A stretch of DNA of 64,000 nt from Paralichthys olivaceus (Eukaryota > Chordata > Actinopteri > Pleuronectiformes > Paralichthyidae). Positions 37,315-51,500 of the stretch are shown here, one piece after another (positions within the stretch are counted from its first letter, which is position 1; every line of letters begins with the position of its first letter). The stretch is taken from contig NC_091104.1 in assembly GCF_024713975.1 (NCBI RefSeq), positions 17,503,580-17,567,579 on the forward strand, in the 5' to 3' direction. Position numbers and translations under genes: made by a program. Below the pieces are notes generated by a model. The model saw only the letters and a program-made list of their open reading frames with translations. It was not told where the DNA came from and made no database searches.

Positions 37315-37673
37315 TTAAGGTTCAGTGCGTAGAATTTAGTTGCATCTAGTGGTGAAGTTGTATGTCGCAGCTGAACACCCCTCACCTCACCCTCCCTTCC
37401 AAACATGAGAACCTGTGATAGCCTTCAGTTGTCATAAAAACTCAAAAGGGGTTTAGTTTGTCCAGTTTGACTAATGTAAAAAACATGGCGGCCTCCGAAG
37501 AGAGGACCAGCTCCTGATGTAAATATAAAGTATTTAAATATAAAGATCTATTCTAGGGTAAAGAAAACTATAGTTCATACAATTTAGAAGATGAATCAGA
37601 AATGTAATATGAAACAATCCTAAGGATTGTCAAGAGATCCCTTTCACCTAAATCTTATACACTGAACCTTTAA
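37315..37673 (+). mobile_element. TTAA-flanked short inverted-repeat element (MITE-like)
   Basis: Both ends are flanked by TTAA (37315-37318 and 37670-37673). The termini GGTTCAGTGCGTAGAATTTAG (left) and rc GGTTCAGTGTATAAGATTTAG (right) are inverted copies. Length is about 359 bases and there is no coding. TTAA target sites point to a piggyBac-like mobiliser, which is inference. A truncated relative lies in zbtb8os intron 5 (20160-20390). Confidence 0.75.
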
Positions 37674-38844
37674 GTAATGTCTGGGACCATTAAGCAGCTT
37701 TGTAATTACCTTATTTACAAGAGAGGTGGATTGTGACAGACATTGTCTTTACACACAGCATATTTATGGAGTGGTGAGGATGTTAAAGGACGCTCAGCTG
37801 CATTCTTAACATCAACACATTTGTTTGCCAAACTAAAAATTGCAGGTTGTCTAGTGTAACAAACGGCGGCGTGAGTCAACTCCTTGTGGCCACACTACAC
37901 AGACAGTGCTCCGCTGGGTGGTCCCCCGCCGCATCCCACAGCTCTTTAGCATGACTCTGGCCTGGAGCCTCTCTGATGGAAATAACACGAGCAGCCTGTG
38001 GGCTATAGATGAATGAATCAAACCCACCCCCCGCTTTTTCTTTTCCTGAGTGAGGCGTCTGATTGTTGGCGAGTGTAGCCAATTCAGATGCATGTATCTT
38101 AGTCATGGCCAAATGACTGTAATTTGGAGCAGGAGAAACACAGGGCTTAGAGGAGGGAGAGGGTTCGTACTTTTCTCCATGAGGAGATCTTTCTTGTTAT
38201 TGGCCTTTCTCTGCAGCTCATGCCTCAGAGGACGACAGCTCCACGTCAGATGTACTGCAGCGAATAACAACTAAAGCTTGTTTAGATAAGAAAAGAACCA
38301 GATACAGTATGAATAAAGTTTCAAAAGCATCCAGGTCCTCAGCTGAAGCCTCTCATAATGGACTGCATTCTTCTGACAGGAGTTTGGACACAAACAGACC
38401 AGAGCCAGATTTATAGTAACTCCAGTTTTTTTTAGCCAAACCATCGGCGTGGCTCTAGGGATGATATTGTCATAGCAAACATTCATGCTGCCCAGAAAGT
38501 AAATACTAACAACTCGCTCGCCTTTCCTCTGGGAGTCGAGGGGAACCATAAAGTCTACTTTTATGAAGCCTATTATGTTCATGTCTTTGGCAGTGAGGCT
38601 GAGTCATTGTGTTGTACCGGATTGTGCGAAACACTTCATACAATTGATTCCACTACTCACACCACCTTGAATTATAACCTCCTGTTTTTAAAGCACACAA
38701 GCTTGATCTTGGAACAGTTTTGAATGACTAAAATGTACACCTTATTGAATCAGGAATTGTGCATGGATAGTGGACATATAATCGTCCCCTCTGTGTAAAC
38801 TGTAGCACTTTTATGGCTCCTGATTTAGACAAATTGTAGAAATT

Positions 38845-39147
38845 GTCCCAACAGTCCTCTCATGAAACCACTTATAGATTTGCATTTTTATTTATTTTGA
38901 TCTCCTCCAAATTACACACACTCATAAATATCAGTCCCCTAAACATGTTTTTTTATCAAGACCAGTGAATTATTGTCTGAGAAATCAATGGAAATGGAAA
39001 ATCTTGCGATAGTAAAGAAATTGAAGAAAGTGAGTTCATTGTTGGGTAATGCCCCAACTCTCCACAAAGTGTAGTTTTTGTATTATCCGGCTAAATGACA
39101 AACAAACACAGATGAAAACATAACTTTTGGTGGAGGTCATAATAAAG
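38845..39147 (-). repeat. Interspersed repeat, family A copy 3 (inverted)
   Basis: The reverse complement runs through the same blocks as the copy at 3685-4092: GACCTCCACC, GTTATGTTTTCATCTG, GGATAATACAAAAACT, GGGGCATTACCCAA, TTTCTCAGACAATAATTCA, GGACTGTTGGG. Confidence 0.65.
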
Positions 39148-41143
39148 GGGTCAGATCCTTACAAGGTTTTACAAACTGATAAAAGGTGAATCAATGTCAG
39201 TGTTTAGTATGTAAGGGATCTGGCTTCATATTGTCCACATCTGCTTGAACATTTTTCCACATGTTACATCCAAACCATAGTCCTCTATCTTCTCATCTCT
39301 CTTTCACACGCACGCACGCACACACAGCCCTCGCCTCTCTTTGATGGTTAGACACAGTTTGGGAAAAGAAAAAATGTGTAATCCTCAGAGAACATGACGA
39401 AACATAGTTTTGTGTGGTTAAGGTTCCTCTCTCGTCACAGGGGCGAGAAAGTTTTCCTCCAGACCGTGTTGCTCAAACACCTAAAAAAAAAAGCTACAAA
39501 TTCACTACACTATTTTTGCATGATCCAGAAACATTATGGCAGCCAAAAACCTTTCGTGAACTTTGTCGACGGCACATCATCCAGGGATCTTAAATCCCGT
39601 CCACTCCCACCTTCCCTTTGTCTTTCTGCTTTTTTACAAGCTCTGACTTCTGTCAGATCAAGAGCTCTCTCCTGCTTTTAGCCTGTGATTTACAGATAAG
39701 TATGTAATAAAGTGCGCGGCTGGAGGAAGCCCAGTGTGAGCTACAGAAGAGTAAGGGGAGATCTGCCTCAGAGTAAAGAAGTGTAGCATGGTGAAGGGTG
39801 GAGGGAGACGGGGAGAAGGCGATGAGATCACTGTGCTGACAATGAAAAAAAAGATGAAGGACGACAATGAAACATAACAAGAAACAGGAACCACATTGAT
39901 ACATGTGTGTAGACGGTTGGTTGAAACTGCCTCGCTGCACACTGGCGACTGTTTATTATTCTGTTCCTTAGCTCTTCCTAGTCGTGCCGTTGTGCCTGTG
40001 TAAGAGTACATGAGCCTACGGGTGCGGCTTTGTGAATTATGACTCCATGTTATGGAATGAAGGGAGCGGTGCCAGTTCTTTCTTTGCAGAACTGTGAAGT
40101 TTGGTTTAGAGACAGTAGGGGGTCTGTGTGTAGGCCGAGCTTGTGGGCTGAATGAGCATTGCCCACGGAGACGCACAAACACAAATACAAACCAGTGTGT
40201 GCACACACATACCAGCTGAGTTCCTCTAAAGAATACATTTGTGCAACTGTGGACACATGTTCTTTTCAAAACAACTGGATTCATTAAATTTTAATAAATC
40301 CTGTTAGTTTTATACAGTTAACATCGCTACCACACTTTCCTTAAAGTATAGCATGTCCTTTAGTTTGATTTTAAACTTTTATAACCTTTTTTTTTCAAAG
40401 TGAAATCCACTCTGCTGAGACTTGAAACCTGTTTGACGTAGGTAATCCATCACTGTGAACTTTGTTGCTTCTGTGCATTCAAGGAGTAACCAGTATCTAC
40501 TTCATCAGCTGCAGAAATAAGAACCCGGTCACACATTGGCGAATGTATCAGTGGCGAACCTTCGCTTCCAATCTGTTCAAGTGATGAGGTGAATAACACT
40601 TTTGCTTCCTGTAGCAGCGTCGCACAGGGGGTTCAACTTTAGTGAATTTTGACCCACCATGTTCGCTCAACATTTTTGTTTGTGTGACCGTTCCATAATG
40701 ACCTTGGTTAATGGGAAATCAAAGCTGGAAGGCAGATAATCAGATATATTGTCATATTTGAATTTGAGCTGTTTGATTTGCCGGAGCCGACTCTCTAATG
40801 TTGGATGTTGTGATTTCCATTAATGTTTTCATAATCGCTCCAGCTTAAGGTTGAACACAATGGCAGGGTAACTGTGCTGTATGATATAAAAATAAAGTGT
40901 ATTTCTCAGTTCGTATTGTTTATGTTCACTCGGATGGATTACCAAGAGCAAATCTCAGTCTCTCAGTAAGTTGTTGGATTCTCTAATGACATTAATAAAA
41001 TCCAAATGGGAGCAAGAAAAGGTTGTAAATCGATAAAAACCTGCTATGGTACTTACCTCTCGTTGAGTGCCAGCACATGTGGTGCTTTAAATTTGTATTT
41101 CTATCTTAACCTTTGTTCCTTCTTTGCTTTTTTTCTCTTTCAG

Positions 41144-41462
41144 GGCATAGCTCCAGTGTGAGGTGGTATGTCTAACCGTGACTCGCTGGGGTTTGGGGAA
41201 CTCCTGCCCCAGGATGTGGTTCAGATTTTTGCCCAGGAGAAGCACAGCAAAAGGGGCCACAAGAAGCGCAGTCACTCCCTCGGCCGGGCTCTGGGTTGGC
41301 TGCAGCGCAAGAAGAGGAAGGGTCTGGGCCCTAATGGGCGGAATCTGGGTTTGGGTCCTGCACTCGACTTGGCCTTGGTCGGGCACCCATCGGCACAACA
41401 AGGTGGAGACAAGGGAGGGCAGAGGTCGGGACGACACACACATCCACATGGAAACAGTCACG
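41144..41462 (+). CDS. kiaa1522: kiaa1522 alternative first coding exon 1A
   Basis: The acceptor TTTCTCTTTCAG precedes 41144; the ATG is at 41168 and the donor CACG|GTGAGA at 41462, leaving phase 1. The 98-codon frame starts MSNRDSLGFGELLPQDV and has a strongly basic core, SLGRALGWLQRKKRKGLGPN. It resembles the basic N-terminal exon known in NHS-family proteins and in the long human KIAA1522 isoforms. It fits the same downstream exon (55680) as exon 1B. Confidence 0.75.
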
Positions 41463-42511
41463 GTGAGAGCCCGCAGGATGCTGCACTTCATTAGTTTAAT
41501 CTCACCTTTTTTAAGTGAGCAGCTCTGTCGTAAAGTTGACAGTATTCTACATGTGCCATAATATCCACAGAAAAGCCATTTTCAGACATTAAGTCAGGAA
41601 AATGTCCGGAATATTGGGTCTGGACATTTTCTGAAGTTTGCCTTTCTCATATGAAGAACACAGCAGGAGATTTTCCGGGTCTGACACATTCAGTAAATCA
41701 CCTGGAGCACTCAGGTTTGGAGTAGTGCGTGGGTAGAGCATGCAGGAGGCAGGACAGGACAGAAATTCCTCTGAGGAAATCACACGTTTTTGTCTCCAGC
41801 ACATCAACACCTGTGTCGGCCCTTATCACCAAAAACTCCTGAATCACATTTATTTGTATTGCCCCTAATTTTCATCCTGAGATTTTGTATTCTTTTGTTT
41901 GTTTTTTTTACTTGTTAGAAAATGGGAGAAAATACATTCTTCGAGGGGGCTCAAGACTCTGACTTTTTAATTCTCACGTACAGCCCCCTAGAAGATTTTA
42001 AGAAAATGCCCCAAACTAACTCTATATGACTCAGATGTCAGAGGATGTTAAGCCCCTTCTCTACAATTCGCCATTATTTATTAAAATAATCAGTTTCTGT
42101 TGCTCACCATGGCAAATTTACCAAAATACTAAAAATATGAAAAGACTCTTGTGAAATAAACCATTAAACTGTAGGGGGAAAAGGAACAGAGGCAAATGTG
42201 TAATGAATGTGGCTTTTGTCTGGCCCCTCATCTACTAACTGAATTGATCATGAGTTGAAATGCTTCAAGATCTACCTGGATTAACGCCTCGTCTAAACTG
42301 CATTCTGGGGGAAATTCTGAGTCTTATATAAGACTTGAATCCTGCCCTGGTAGCTCGTCCATTACGGTGCATGTGTGCACTTGCGCAGTGACACAGTTGC
42401 AAACACCATTGTTGTGTTAACAACCACATTTACATTGTTCTCTCTATACAATAAGTTACTAATGACTAAGATAATATATTTAATAATAAAACACTGGTTG
42501 TATTAAGCAAA

Positions 42512-42560
<49 letters not shown>

Positions 42561-45500
42561 ATCCAAGGAACAGTCAAGGCCATTCCAGTTCCTGCTATGA
42601 GGTCACAGTACATTCAGTACTTACAATACTTAAAGTATAGTGATAATGCCTTATTTTTGTTGTTGATTAAGCACACATACTGAACTGTAAGTACAAGTAT
42701 TTCTGCAGAGAGCAGTTTAATATCATGACATTTATGACAAGCAAGGATAAGTTGCTGGGAACTGGTAGAATATCCCGCTCCTTGCCTCCCAGGCATGTGT
42801 GTTTGTTCACTGCAAAGGTGTTTGCTCAGACTGACTTCCCACTCGCCTCCTGACCCTCAGCTCACTTTGTTTGCTGTGAAAAAATCTCTGTCTGTCCTGT
42901 TCTCCTGTGATACCATCTCTTACCTACCTGGTCATCGGGTTTACACGGAGAGTGAAGTGCCGTGCTATGGCCACCATTTACACCAACATGCATTTAAGGG
43001 GCAGGTGTCTTTCATCTTAACTTTGCACACATACACCCACACTGTCAATAGGTGACACGCACGCGCACAGTGAGCACTTAAAAATATATTCACACACTCC
43101 CAGAAAATTAAACAGCGACACTCTTGACTTTTCCCAGAGCTGCGCTCGGCAGATCTTGTTGGAGCTTGCACATGTGGGCTCGTATGTCAGCATGTTTCAC
43201 TATAGCAGTCCTCTTTGTTAACCCAGTTTTTTCAGTGTTAACTAAGTGTAAGTAGGAACTTTAGTTTTATGCCCTCATTAATCACACACCTTGATGCAGT
43301 CAGACAAAAACATCAAACACACAGACATGCAAAACCTTGGTTTATTGAGTTGGTTTATGTCAAAACACAGAAGTCCCAGCAGTGTTTGGTTAGGTCTGTG
43401 TTATATGTGTTTGTCTGACAGTGCTTGTGCAGTCTTGGCTAATTACCCTTCAGACAGGCGGCTCCGCCCGTTTCTTTTGCTGCGTTCCTTCGTGGTGGAG
43501 GCCCACAGCTTGTAGGATGTTGGGCGGGGATTTCCATGGGATTCAAATTCATTCAGTCACACAGTCAAACTATAGCCACAACAGAAGACGAGTGTGTATA
43601 AACACACTTTGGTAGAAGATGATTACGCAGACAAAAGTACCAGTGTACTTTCTTGCACTGCACTGTGCTACGGCAGCAGACAGGCAGGGTTATGTAAGAG
43701 AAAGTAAACTGTGATGAGAGATAAGAAGTTTCTCCTCTGCCACAGTCGACTTAGAGAGGCTGCCTCCCTCATGGAGCCGAGACCCTACTGAATTTCTTAA
43801 TTAGTTTAAGAAAAAATCTAAATCACATTGTTGTGACTAAAGCTAGAATGGGCCTCTCTGTATATCAGGTCAGGTTAAGTTAATCACAGTGTTTGATTCT
43901 AACTGACTTTTAACTTGACTTCTAACTGACACTTAACATATGTGCTTGCTACTGAGAGTTTAACAGGATTATTCGGAAAGCAAAATTCCCATTCATTTTC
44001 TGAACAGACATTTTGATTATCAGGCCTAATATTGTAACTATCCAACGTAGACTTAACGCAAGCTACAAGATTGTTAAACGATGTGATATGTTCCTGTAGG
44101 AACCAAGAGTTTGTATGATATTAACTGTGTTGTAATAGTAATGCACTTTATTCCCGTTGTCAAGTACTACATTACCCACAATCCTTAAGTGTAATAGCGC
44201 CGTCTGTGATTGGTTGAGCTCACTGTTACCATGGACATTTTTACTACAACCGCAAAAATCACGTCAGCTCTGATTGTTTCGGTCAGTGTTACCATACTTA
44301 GTTTACTATACTATACACTACAGTGCATTACTTTTTTAATAACAAGGTTAAATTCAAAAAGAAAGTCTTTGGAAAAACATAATTTGCAATGGTTTATGGG
44401 ATGTGTGGTTCCTTCCTTCCTTTTTTCCATTTTAGTAGCTGGTCGGCCTGGTTCCAGACTTTTTTTTACAAGGATTTGATGAAACGTCAATGGAGGAAAT
44501 TAATGGGAAATTGACTTCTGGAACCAGACCTGTCTGTTATTATGCTCTATAAATGTATTGTGTTGGGGCTGGCAACAGCCACAGTGAACTCCTCATCAGA
44601 CGCTTCCTCTGATTAAACAAGAAACTCTGCAATTCCCAAAATGCATCCAGGTTTACTGCAGGAGCAATGTAACACACTCGCTCATAAAAGTGCGTACCTC
44701 CAGGCTGAGCCCCTGATGATGATCTGTAGTGATGCCCGAGGGGCCTCCTGCCTACTAAATGCCTGGCATGGCGGGCACGGTGCCAGTTAATTAAATGCCT
44801 TGCCAGGACCGTTACAGTGGGGGAGGAACAAGGGGTTCTCTTTTTTCCTGACCCCTCCGCTCACATTGTTCCTCATCACACTGGAACCCACAGAGGATCA
44901 AATGGAGTGTGTATGAGAACGGTGTGTCAGGGCTGGACTACATGAACACAGCGAGGTGCAGATCAGCGTGAGTTTCAGTTCAAGTCTGTTAAAATTAAAG
45001 CACGCCACACAACCCTCCTCCAGTTCACCACCCTTTATTCACCACATGTTTTCAGCTCTGCCTCTCTTCTGTGTACTGTTTTGGCCGTATGCATAGAGAT
45101 GCAGACAAACAGATAAACATACAATATAACAAACAACATTTCCAAATGCTCTGTGCAAAAAGCTCTATTTTGTCATTCAGTAGTTCTTCCAAAGATAAAA
45201 CATGAGCTCAAAAATGTGTGAGTCTCAGACAAGACAGACTTCGTGGAATTCAGTTTCCTCATGGTATACATACATACATGTATTCATTCTTAATACTATC
45301 AACAAATTATATATAAACAGACCTCTAGCTCTAGCTAGCTGCTGTGTTTGTGTAATTCTGTATGTCTTCTGTGGAATAATAAATTGAACAAACCTTCTAT
45401 TAACACATCAGATATTTGGATTTCCCAACAAGTTTGCTCTTAATTTTCACTTCAGGATGACGGTGCAGGTTGAGCAAAATTTCCTTCAGGAAGAGCATTC

Positions 45501-48500
45501 AAACTAGAGTGTGGCTTAGGCCACAGTTTTCTGTCCGAGCCTGGACAACCCAAGAGATAACTAACCAAGCCTGACCCAAACCAGACACATATTCACTGTT
45601 TTGTGTCCGCAGACCCAATCCCAATGTTTTCCCCGATTACAGGCACGTACATAGCACAGTTAATGTGACCAAACCCAATCATTTCAAAATGTTTGTGTGA
45701 ACCTGGCCTGACTCAGCTTTGGTCTCTACACCCAAATCCAAACTCTTTATTGGGTTACGTTGCCCTTTGCTCTTACAGGAATGTATTTTTGTAAACAAGT
45801 CTTGTGGAGTTTGACCAGGGAGGGAAATGCATAGCAGCAGGTTTTTGGAGATAAACTCTGGCCTCCTGAACCTTCAGTGTGATCAACCCAACTCCTCATT
45901 ATGTTCTCTGACAGTGTTTCATCCTGAGCCAGAAGCCAGAGCTTATCTGTCTTTACAAATTAATTAACTTCTATTTGTCTAATTCCTCACCCAGTCAATG
46001 TGGATCCTGTCACACCTGACAGTCTGACAAAGATTTATCTCCCTGCTGTACAATCAGTTTACTCAGTCTTATGTCAAACTAGACAACAGACTTCTCTTCT
46101 CTTGTGCAACTCCCTCAGATCCTGTGGGCTTTAAGAATAATCCCCCAGTGTATTTAAATTGAAAATAAGGAGAAGGGAAGACAGATGAGGTCATACTGTA
46201 CAGTGGCGCTCTCGGAGGGTCACCTGTTCACTGTGAACACTCCCTGAGAGATTCCTCACATTCCTGAAAGTTATAAAAATATTTCTGAGAGGAAGCTAAT
46301 AGGGAGCCCTTTGTGTGTGAGAGCGTATGTTTGGCTTGCAGGCCGAGTTCAGATCATATGAGTTTTATTTATCTTCCTTTGTTGAAACTTCAGTCAGGGA
46401 CTCAGTGAAACTGGATTGTTAGGCTTGTGTCGATCTGTAGCTTTACTGTCAGTTTATCATGGAATAAATACACCATGCTATGTAAAGGTGCTATGTGAAC
46501 TGATAAACTGTTGCCAAACCTGTTTTAATACAGCTGAATAAAATAAGTGCAGCTTAAACGGGTTCATCATAAGGTTAGACGTTTTATATTTTTAATGAAC
46601 TAACAGCAGTAGCATTATTTAATAAATGCGCAGTGTGTGTGGGATGGCAGAGGAAGAAGCAAAAGACAGAAGAAAAATAACTTGCAGCACATGCTTTGTT
46701 TAGGGAAAGGAAAGTAAACAATCACACTACCATGAAGGCAACAAGGCACAAGTTACACAATACCCAATACAGGCAAAAGACGAGTTTTAGAAATTATTAT
46801 TTCAGTGCTTAAAGTGCTAGTTTTGTGTGTTTGTGGGGCGTAGGGTGTCTTATTGTGTTGTGATGATGACACAGCAACAATGAAGGGCTGAAGAAAAGGT
46901 GTGAGAAAAAAACTGAGAAGATAGAGTTTCCCTTTCTTCCTCTCATAGCAGGAAGTCATTAACAGCCTTTTTACCTCAGGAGGAGGAGAGAGATCTCTCT
47001 GAAAGATGCTGCCATTATTTAGCTTTTGAGTGAAAAGCACTTGTTGATTCTTGTTGATGAATTACACGAACTGGAGGAGAGAGGTTGAGGTCAATTTAAT
47101 TGATACTTTACAGACTTTTAAACATACAGTCATATTCGTTTTTGAGGTCAGGTTGAAAACAAGTCTCATATGCATGTACACAACACACACACCCCCTCCT
47201 TCCATCTCATGTACATTATAGACAGTAGATAAATATTTAAAATACTTCTGGTTATCTTTAAAATATTTGCTATTAACTGTCAGTGACAAACACAGAATCC
47301 TGTATTTTCCTGTGTCAATATGCCATGGGAAAATTCTCACACTTACTCCAGATCTTGCATAGAGAACCAGCCTCTCTGTAGATGAGAGAATTACACACCA
47401 GCACATCTGCTCTGCTCCTATAGTCACCCACATACACTGTATATAAAGATGGACGACACATCTCCACTTCCCCCATTGTTCAAAAAGCCCAAATATCCTG
47501 AAAACGGGTGCTGCCATCTTGCATTTTTGACAAAATCATAGCCAGAGTCTGCGCAGTAGTGATGGTAGAGCGGAGCTGCAGTATTGAGGTCCACTGATAC
47601 ACACGCGGCCTCAGCTGTCCATGATGACATTTTCCCTATGTTTTTATGACATAACTAATTAAAACCGAACTTACTGGGAAACTAATTGTAATAAGATCCA
47701 CTTAAATTGAAAGAATATATCTTTGTCAGGTCTGTTTCCAATCTGCGAATACGAAGGAGGCAGGGTTTATGGCCTACACTGCAACCAGCCACCAGGGGGC
47801 AATCCAGAGGACTTTCCCTCACTTTTGGGGTGCTGTCATGTCATCCATCTTTAAATACAGTCTGGTCACCTGTCCTAGCAGGATCATTTACAGTGCACAC
47901 GTCAACATTCATGAAGATGACAGAAATGATAGGGACAAAGTAGCCTCAAGAGACAATAGCCTACTGCGGCCACAAGAGGGCAATAAATTACAAATGGGCG
48001 ATATCAGATCCTTAAAGAGACAGAGTACGGTTCTGAGATGTAAGGAGAGATATCACTTCCTCTTTTGTTTTGTTCCAACTGACATCTATTTTTAGCTTTA
48101 ACCAGTCAAGCACAGCTTTCATTGCTTGTTCTGAAGCATGCCACTGATATATAGTTGTCTATGTGTGGGTAAGAGTCAAGTTGATTCTGACGTCATGGGA
48201 ATTTCTGTGTTTACGACTCTCTGTATACTAAACAGTCACACAAATGCTTATTTATAATTACAGGGTTTTACGGACATTTACCAGGATTTTATTTCAATAG
48301 GTAAAGAGTCGCCACACCCAAATGTCAGCGCAGATCATATTTAGGTCATTCAGATGTTGAGAGAGGTTCACAAAAAATGCCAGTTTGCCCTCTAGTGCCA
48401 TCTCCACATTGTACTCAAGTTTCATTTCATCCAGTTGCTTTTATTCTCTGCAATCCTTCCCTGTTTTGTGTCTGGGAATAGACCTGACAGGACAGCCAAC

Positions 48501-51500
48501 AGCAACAGTTTTAAATTCATGATATCATACATTGTTTCATGGTCCAGATATGCAGATACACTGCTGTGGCTTTTCAACAACTGCACACGCTGTTGTCACG
48601 AAAGGAAAATGTGTGCTGACACACTGTGGTGAGAGACTGATAAATAATGTATGTGCCTGGAAAGTTTTGTGAGTCACCATTCGTGACTTTTGCAGTTTAA
48701 TAAGACAGTTTGAAGCGATGATGCTTATTGTAAAAGAGTAGATATTCATGGTGGAGTTAGTGAAGATAACTTTGTTGGTTTTAGCCTCCCACTGTGGCGT
48801 TAAGTAAAGTTCGTAAACTGTTGGCTGGTGCAGTTTCCCTCTCTGAGAACACGCTGTTCTTCAGAGACCTGTTGTCGGACTGGAGCTGTGATAAGGCTGA
48901 ACTCTGCTTGTGTATAATAGATTTGTCCAGTGTACGTCAGCACACACTGGGGTTTTAGTTGTCCAGAGGTGTTTGCATGCATCATTTAATTTATTTGAAT
49001 ATTTTGAATAAATGGAAAGCTAAATTGGGGCAGCACGGTTTGACTTTTTTTTTTTTTTCATTGTGCGTAGAGGTAGCTCAGGGCGGGTTGTCCACTAACC
49101 AGAGCATTGGTGGTTTGATCCTCGTTCCTGGTTCGAATCCTGTTTCTGTTCTCCCACATGTTTTTTCTAGATACTTCAGCTTCCACAGTTCAAAAACGTA
49201 CAGATTGGGGTGAGATTAATGTACACTTTAAAGTGACTGACAGAGACAAATGGTTGTTTGTCTGTGTATGTCGGCCCTGTGATCCGCTGGCAACCTGACC
49301 AGTGTGTATCCCGCCTCTCAAACAATGATGGACGGATGGAAACTCCCTTTAATGGCAGTCGCAGAATAACAAATGGAAAAGTTTGGCTTCTGCATTTTTT
49401 TGTCTTTCTCTTCAATTTTGACCCACAATCATCAGCTGGCTCTGAATTTCACCTCAGCTATACCCAGCCTATTATTAGCATTTGCTACTCACACTTCATC
49501 CGCTACCAAGAATGCTGACCTCTTTTCTTACTGTTTTATTGTCTGTAATCACATGTCATAGGAGCCTGTAGCAAAGTTGTGCTTACATTAAACAGGCACG
49601 AACAGGTCTGAATATTTTACTTCACCCTGCACTGTTCTTAATGGGATTTGAATTTCTGCTTACATTTAAAGCTATTAAGAAATACCTTGTCTCTATGTGA
49701 AATTTAAAGGCATAGTTCACCCAAAATGAAAATTCACTCGTCTACTCCCTACTATGCTGAAGGAGGGGTGGTTGAAGTGTTTGAGTCCACAAAACACTTT
49801 TGAAGTTTCAGGGGTAAACAGCGTTGCAGCCAAAACCAATACAATTAAGTAACTGGTGACCACTTCTTCAAACATAATAAAACAGACAAAAAACAATAAA
49901 TGCCTCCATACTGCTCCTGTGGTGTCACCCAAGTCTCCGTAAGCCCTGATATTCAAATGAGACTCCAAATGGAGTCATTTACTTAGTGTTTTTACGCTAA
50001 ATGTCCACTGTTATGTGTTCACATTCACGCGCACGCACACTGCACAAGCTCTTGCCGAAGAGGCGCAAGACTAGATCAGCAAAAACTCACGACTATCAGG
50101 AGATAACTGCATATTTAGGCTAAAAACATGTGTAAATTACGCAGCTTCGAGACGAATTTGAATGTTGGGGCTTACAGAATTTTCATTTTTTAATGAATCT
50201 GCTGGGGGGATGGCCTTAATAAACCTTGAGTATATATGCAGTAGAAAAAAAAGAATGGAAATATAAAAATAAATATTTTCATGATCCAACTGTCAGTGGG
50301 CAGGCACATAAAAAAAGATCGGGGATATCTCGGTCCAGGCCACAGGGTGGGGGATAAACAATGCTCATCCTCATGTACTATTGATATTGTAACTATATTT
50401 ACAAAGCGGATTGAAAATCAAGTTTCCAAGATTGTGGGGAGGTTCATATTGTAACCTGATCCTATGATATCAATTAATCAAAGTGACGACATACTAATTA
50501 CTCAGGCTCAGTAGGTAGAGAAGGTCGTCCACAGGGTCGGTAGTTCGATCCCCAGCTCCATCAGTTGGCTTTTGGAACCCCAACCTGCGATGTTTGAATG
50601 GTGTGATACACAAAGTACTGCATATAAAAATGCTTTATGAATATATGTGTGACTGTGATTATACTGTCAAATGTGTGTGCTTGAAGGGTCTGGAGGTATC
50701 TGATATGTGCTGATTTGCTGGCGTACAGACTGACAGTGTCTGACAGTGAATTGGAGTGTATCCCTGCGTGCCAGATGATGTTACCTGGGTTGTTGTCATT
50801 GGCACACCACACTTCTTCCTTCCGTCTCTCTCGGCTGTGATGTTTATATTTAATTCATTGAAAATCAAGAGCGTGAAGCGCACACACCTCTGCCCACAAT
50901 GCGTTTGTCCAGTGTACACTGAGCCCCTCAACCCTTATCCCTGCTGCTATCCCAGTGCTTTCAGTTGGGTTTGTGACGATCCTAGCACCTGGCAGCTCCG
51001 TCGAGGCTGAGAGAATGTCTGCTGGTGATGCAAAAACAAGACAGAGGACAAGTTAGGGCAGGGATGAGAGGTGTGTTTGTGTGGGTATTTGCATCTGTTT
51101 GATTCCCATGAAGCGGTTCAAGGAAGAGTTACATCACGTGAACATCAGTTTGTTGATGTGTTTGTGTTTGGTTCTCAAACCAATGATTTTCACAATAATG
51201 TTGAACTGAGCAACTTATCTTAGTCTCTCCTCCCCCTCCTCAGGACAGTGAAGTCATTTTGTCAATATTTTCTCAGAGGTTGGGTTTTGTCTGCAATTAA
51301 AGCACTTGTTTATTGTGTATATATAATAGTGTTTTACAGGCTGACACCAATATTTTTAAACTGACCTAAGTGAAATCTCTTTAAGCCCAAATAAGTCGTA
51401 TTGCTTTCCTACCACATTTTTAATACTTTTTTATTTATAGTTATTTTTTATGTCTTTATTATTAGACAGGACAGTATTTTGTGTGAAAGGGAGAGAGACT

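Noticed and set aside
39658-40284. Minus-strand frame of 208 codons in the kiaa1522 intron
   Set aside because: Low-complexity composition with no recognisable domain and no supporting splice signals; the first codon of a long chance ORF.
44210-44479. Open frame of 89 codons with a hydrophobic start
   Set aside because: No family resemblance, no splice or promoter context, and it ends in the small inverted repeat at 44448-44527.
49112-49142. Possible tRNA genes at the B-box-like sites (also near 687 and 50530)
   Set aside because: A- and B-box parts are present but no complete cloverleaf; each continues into SINE body sequence.
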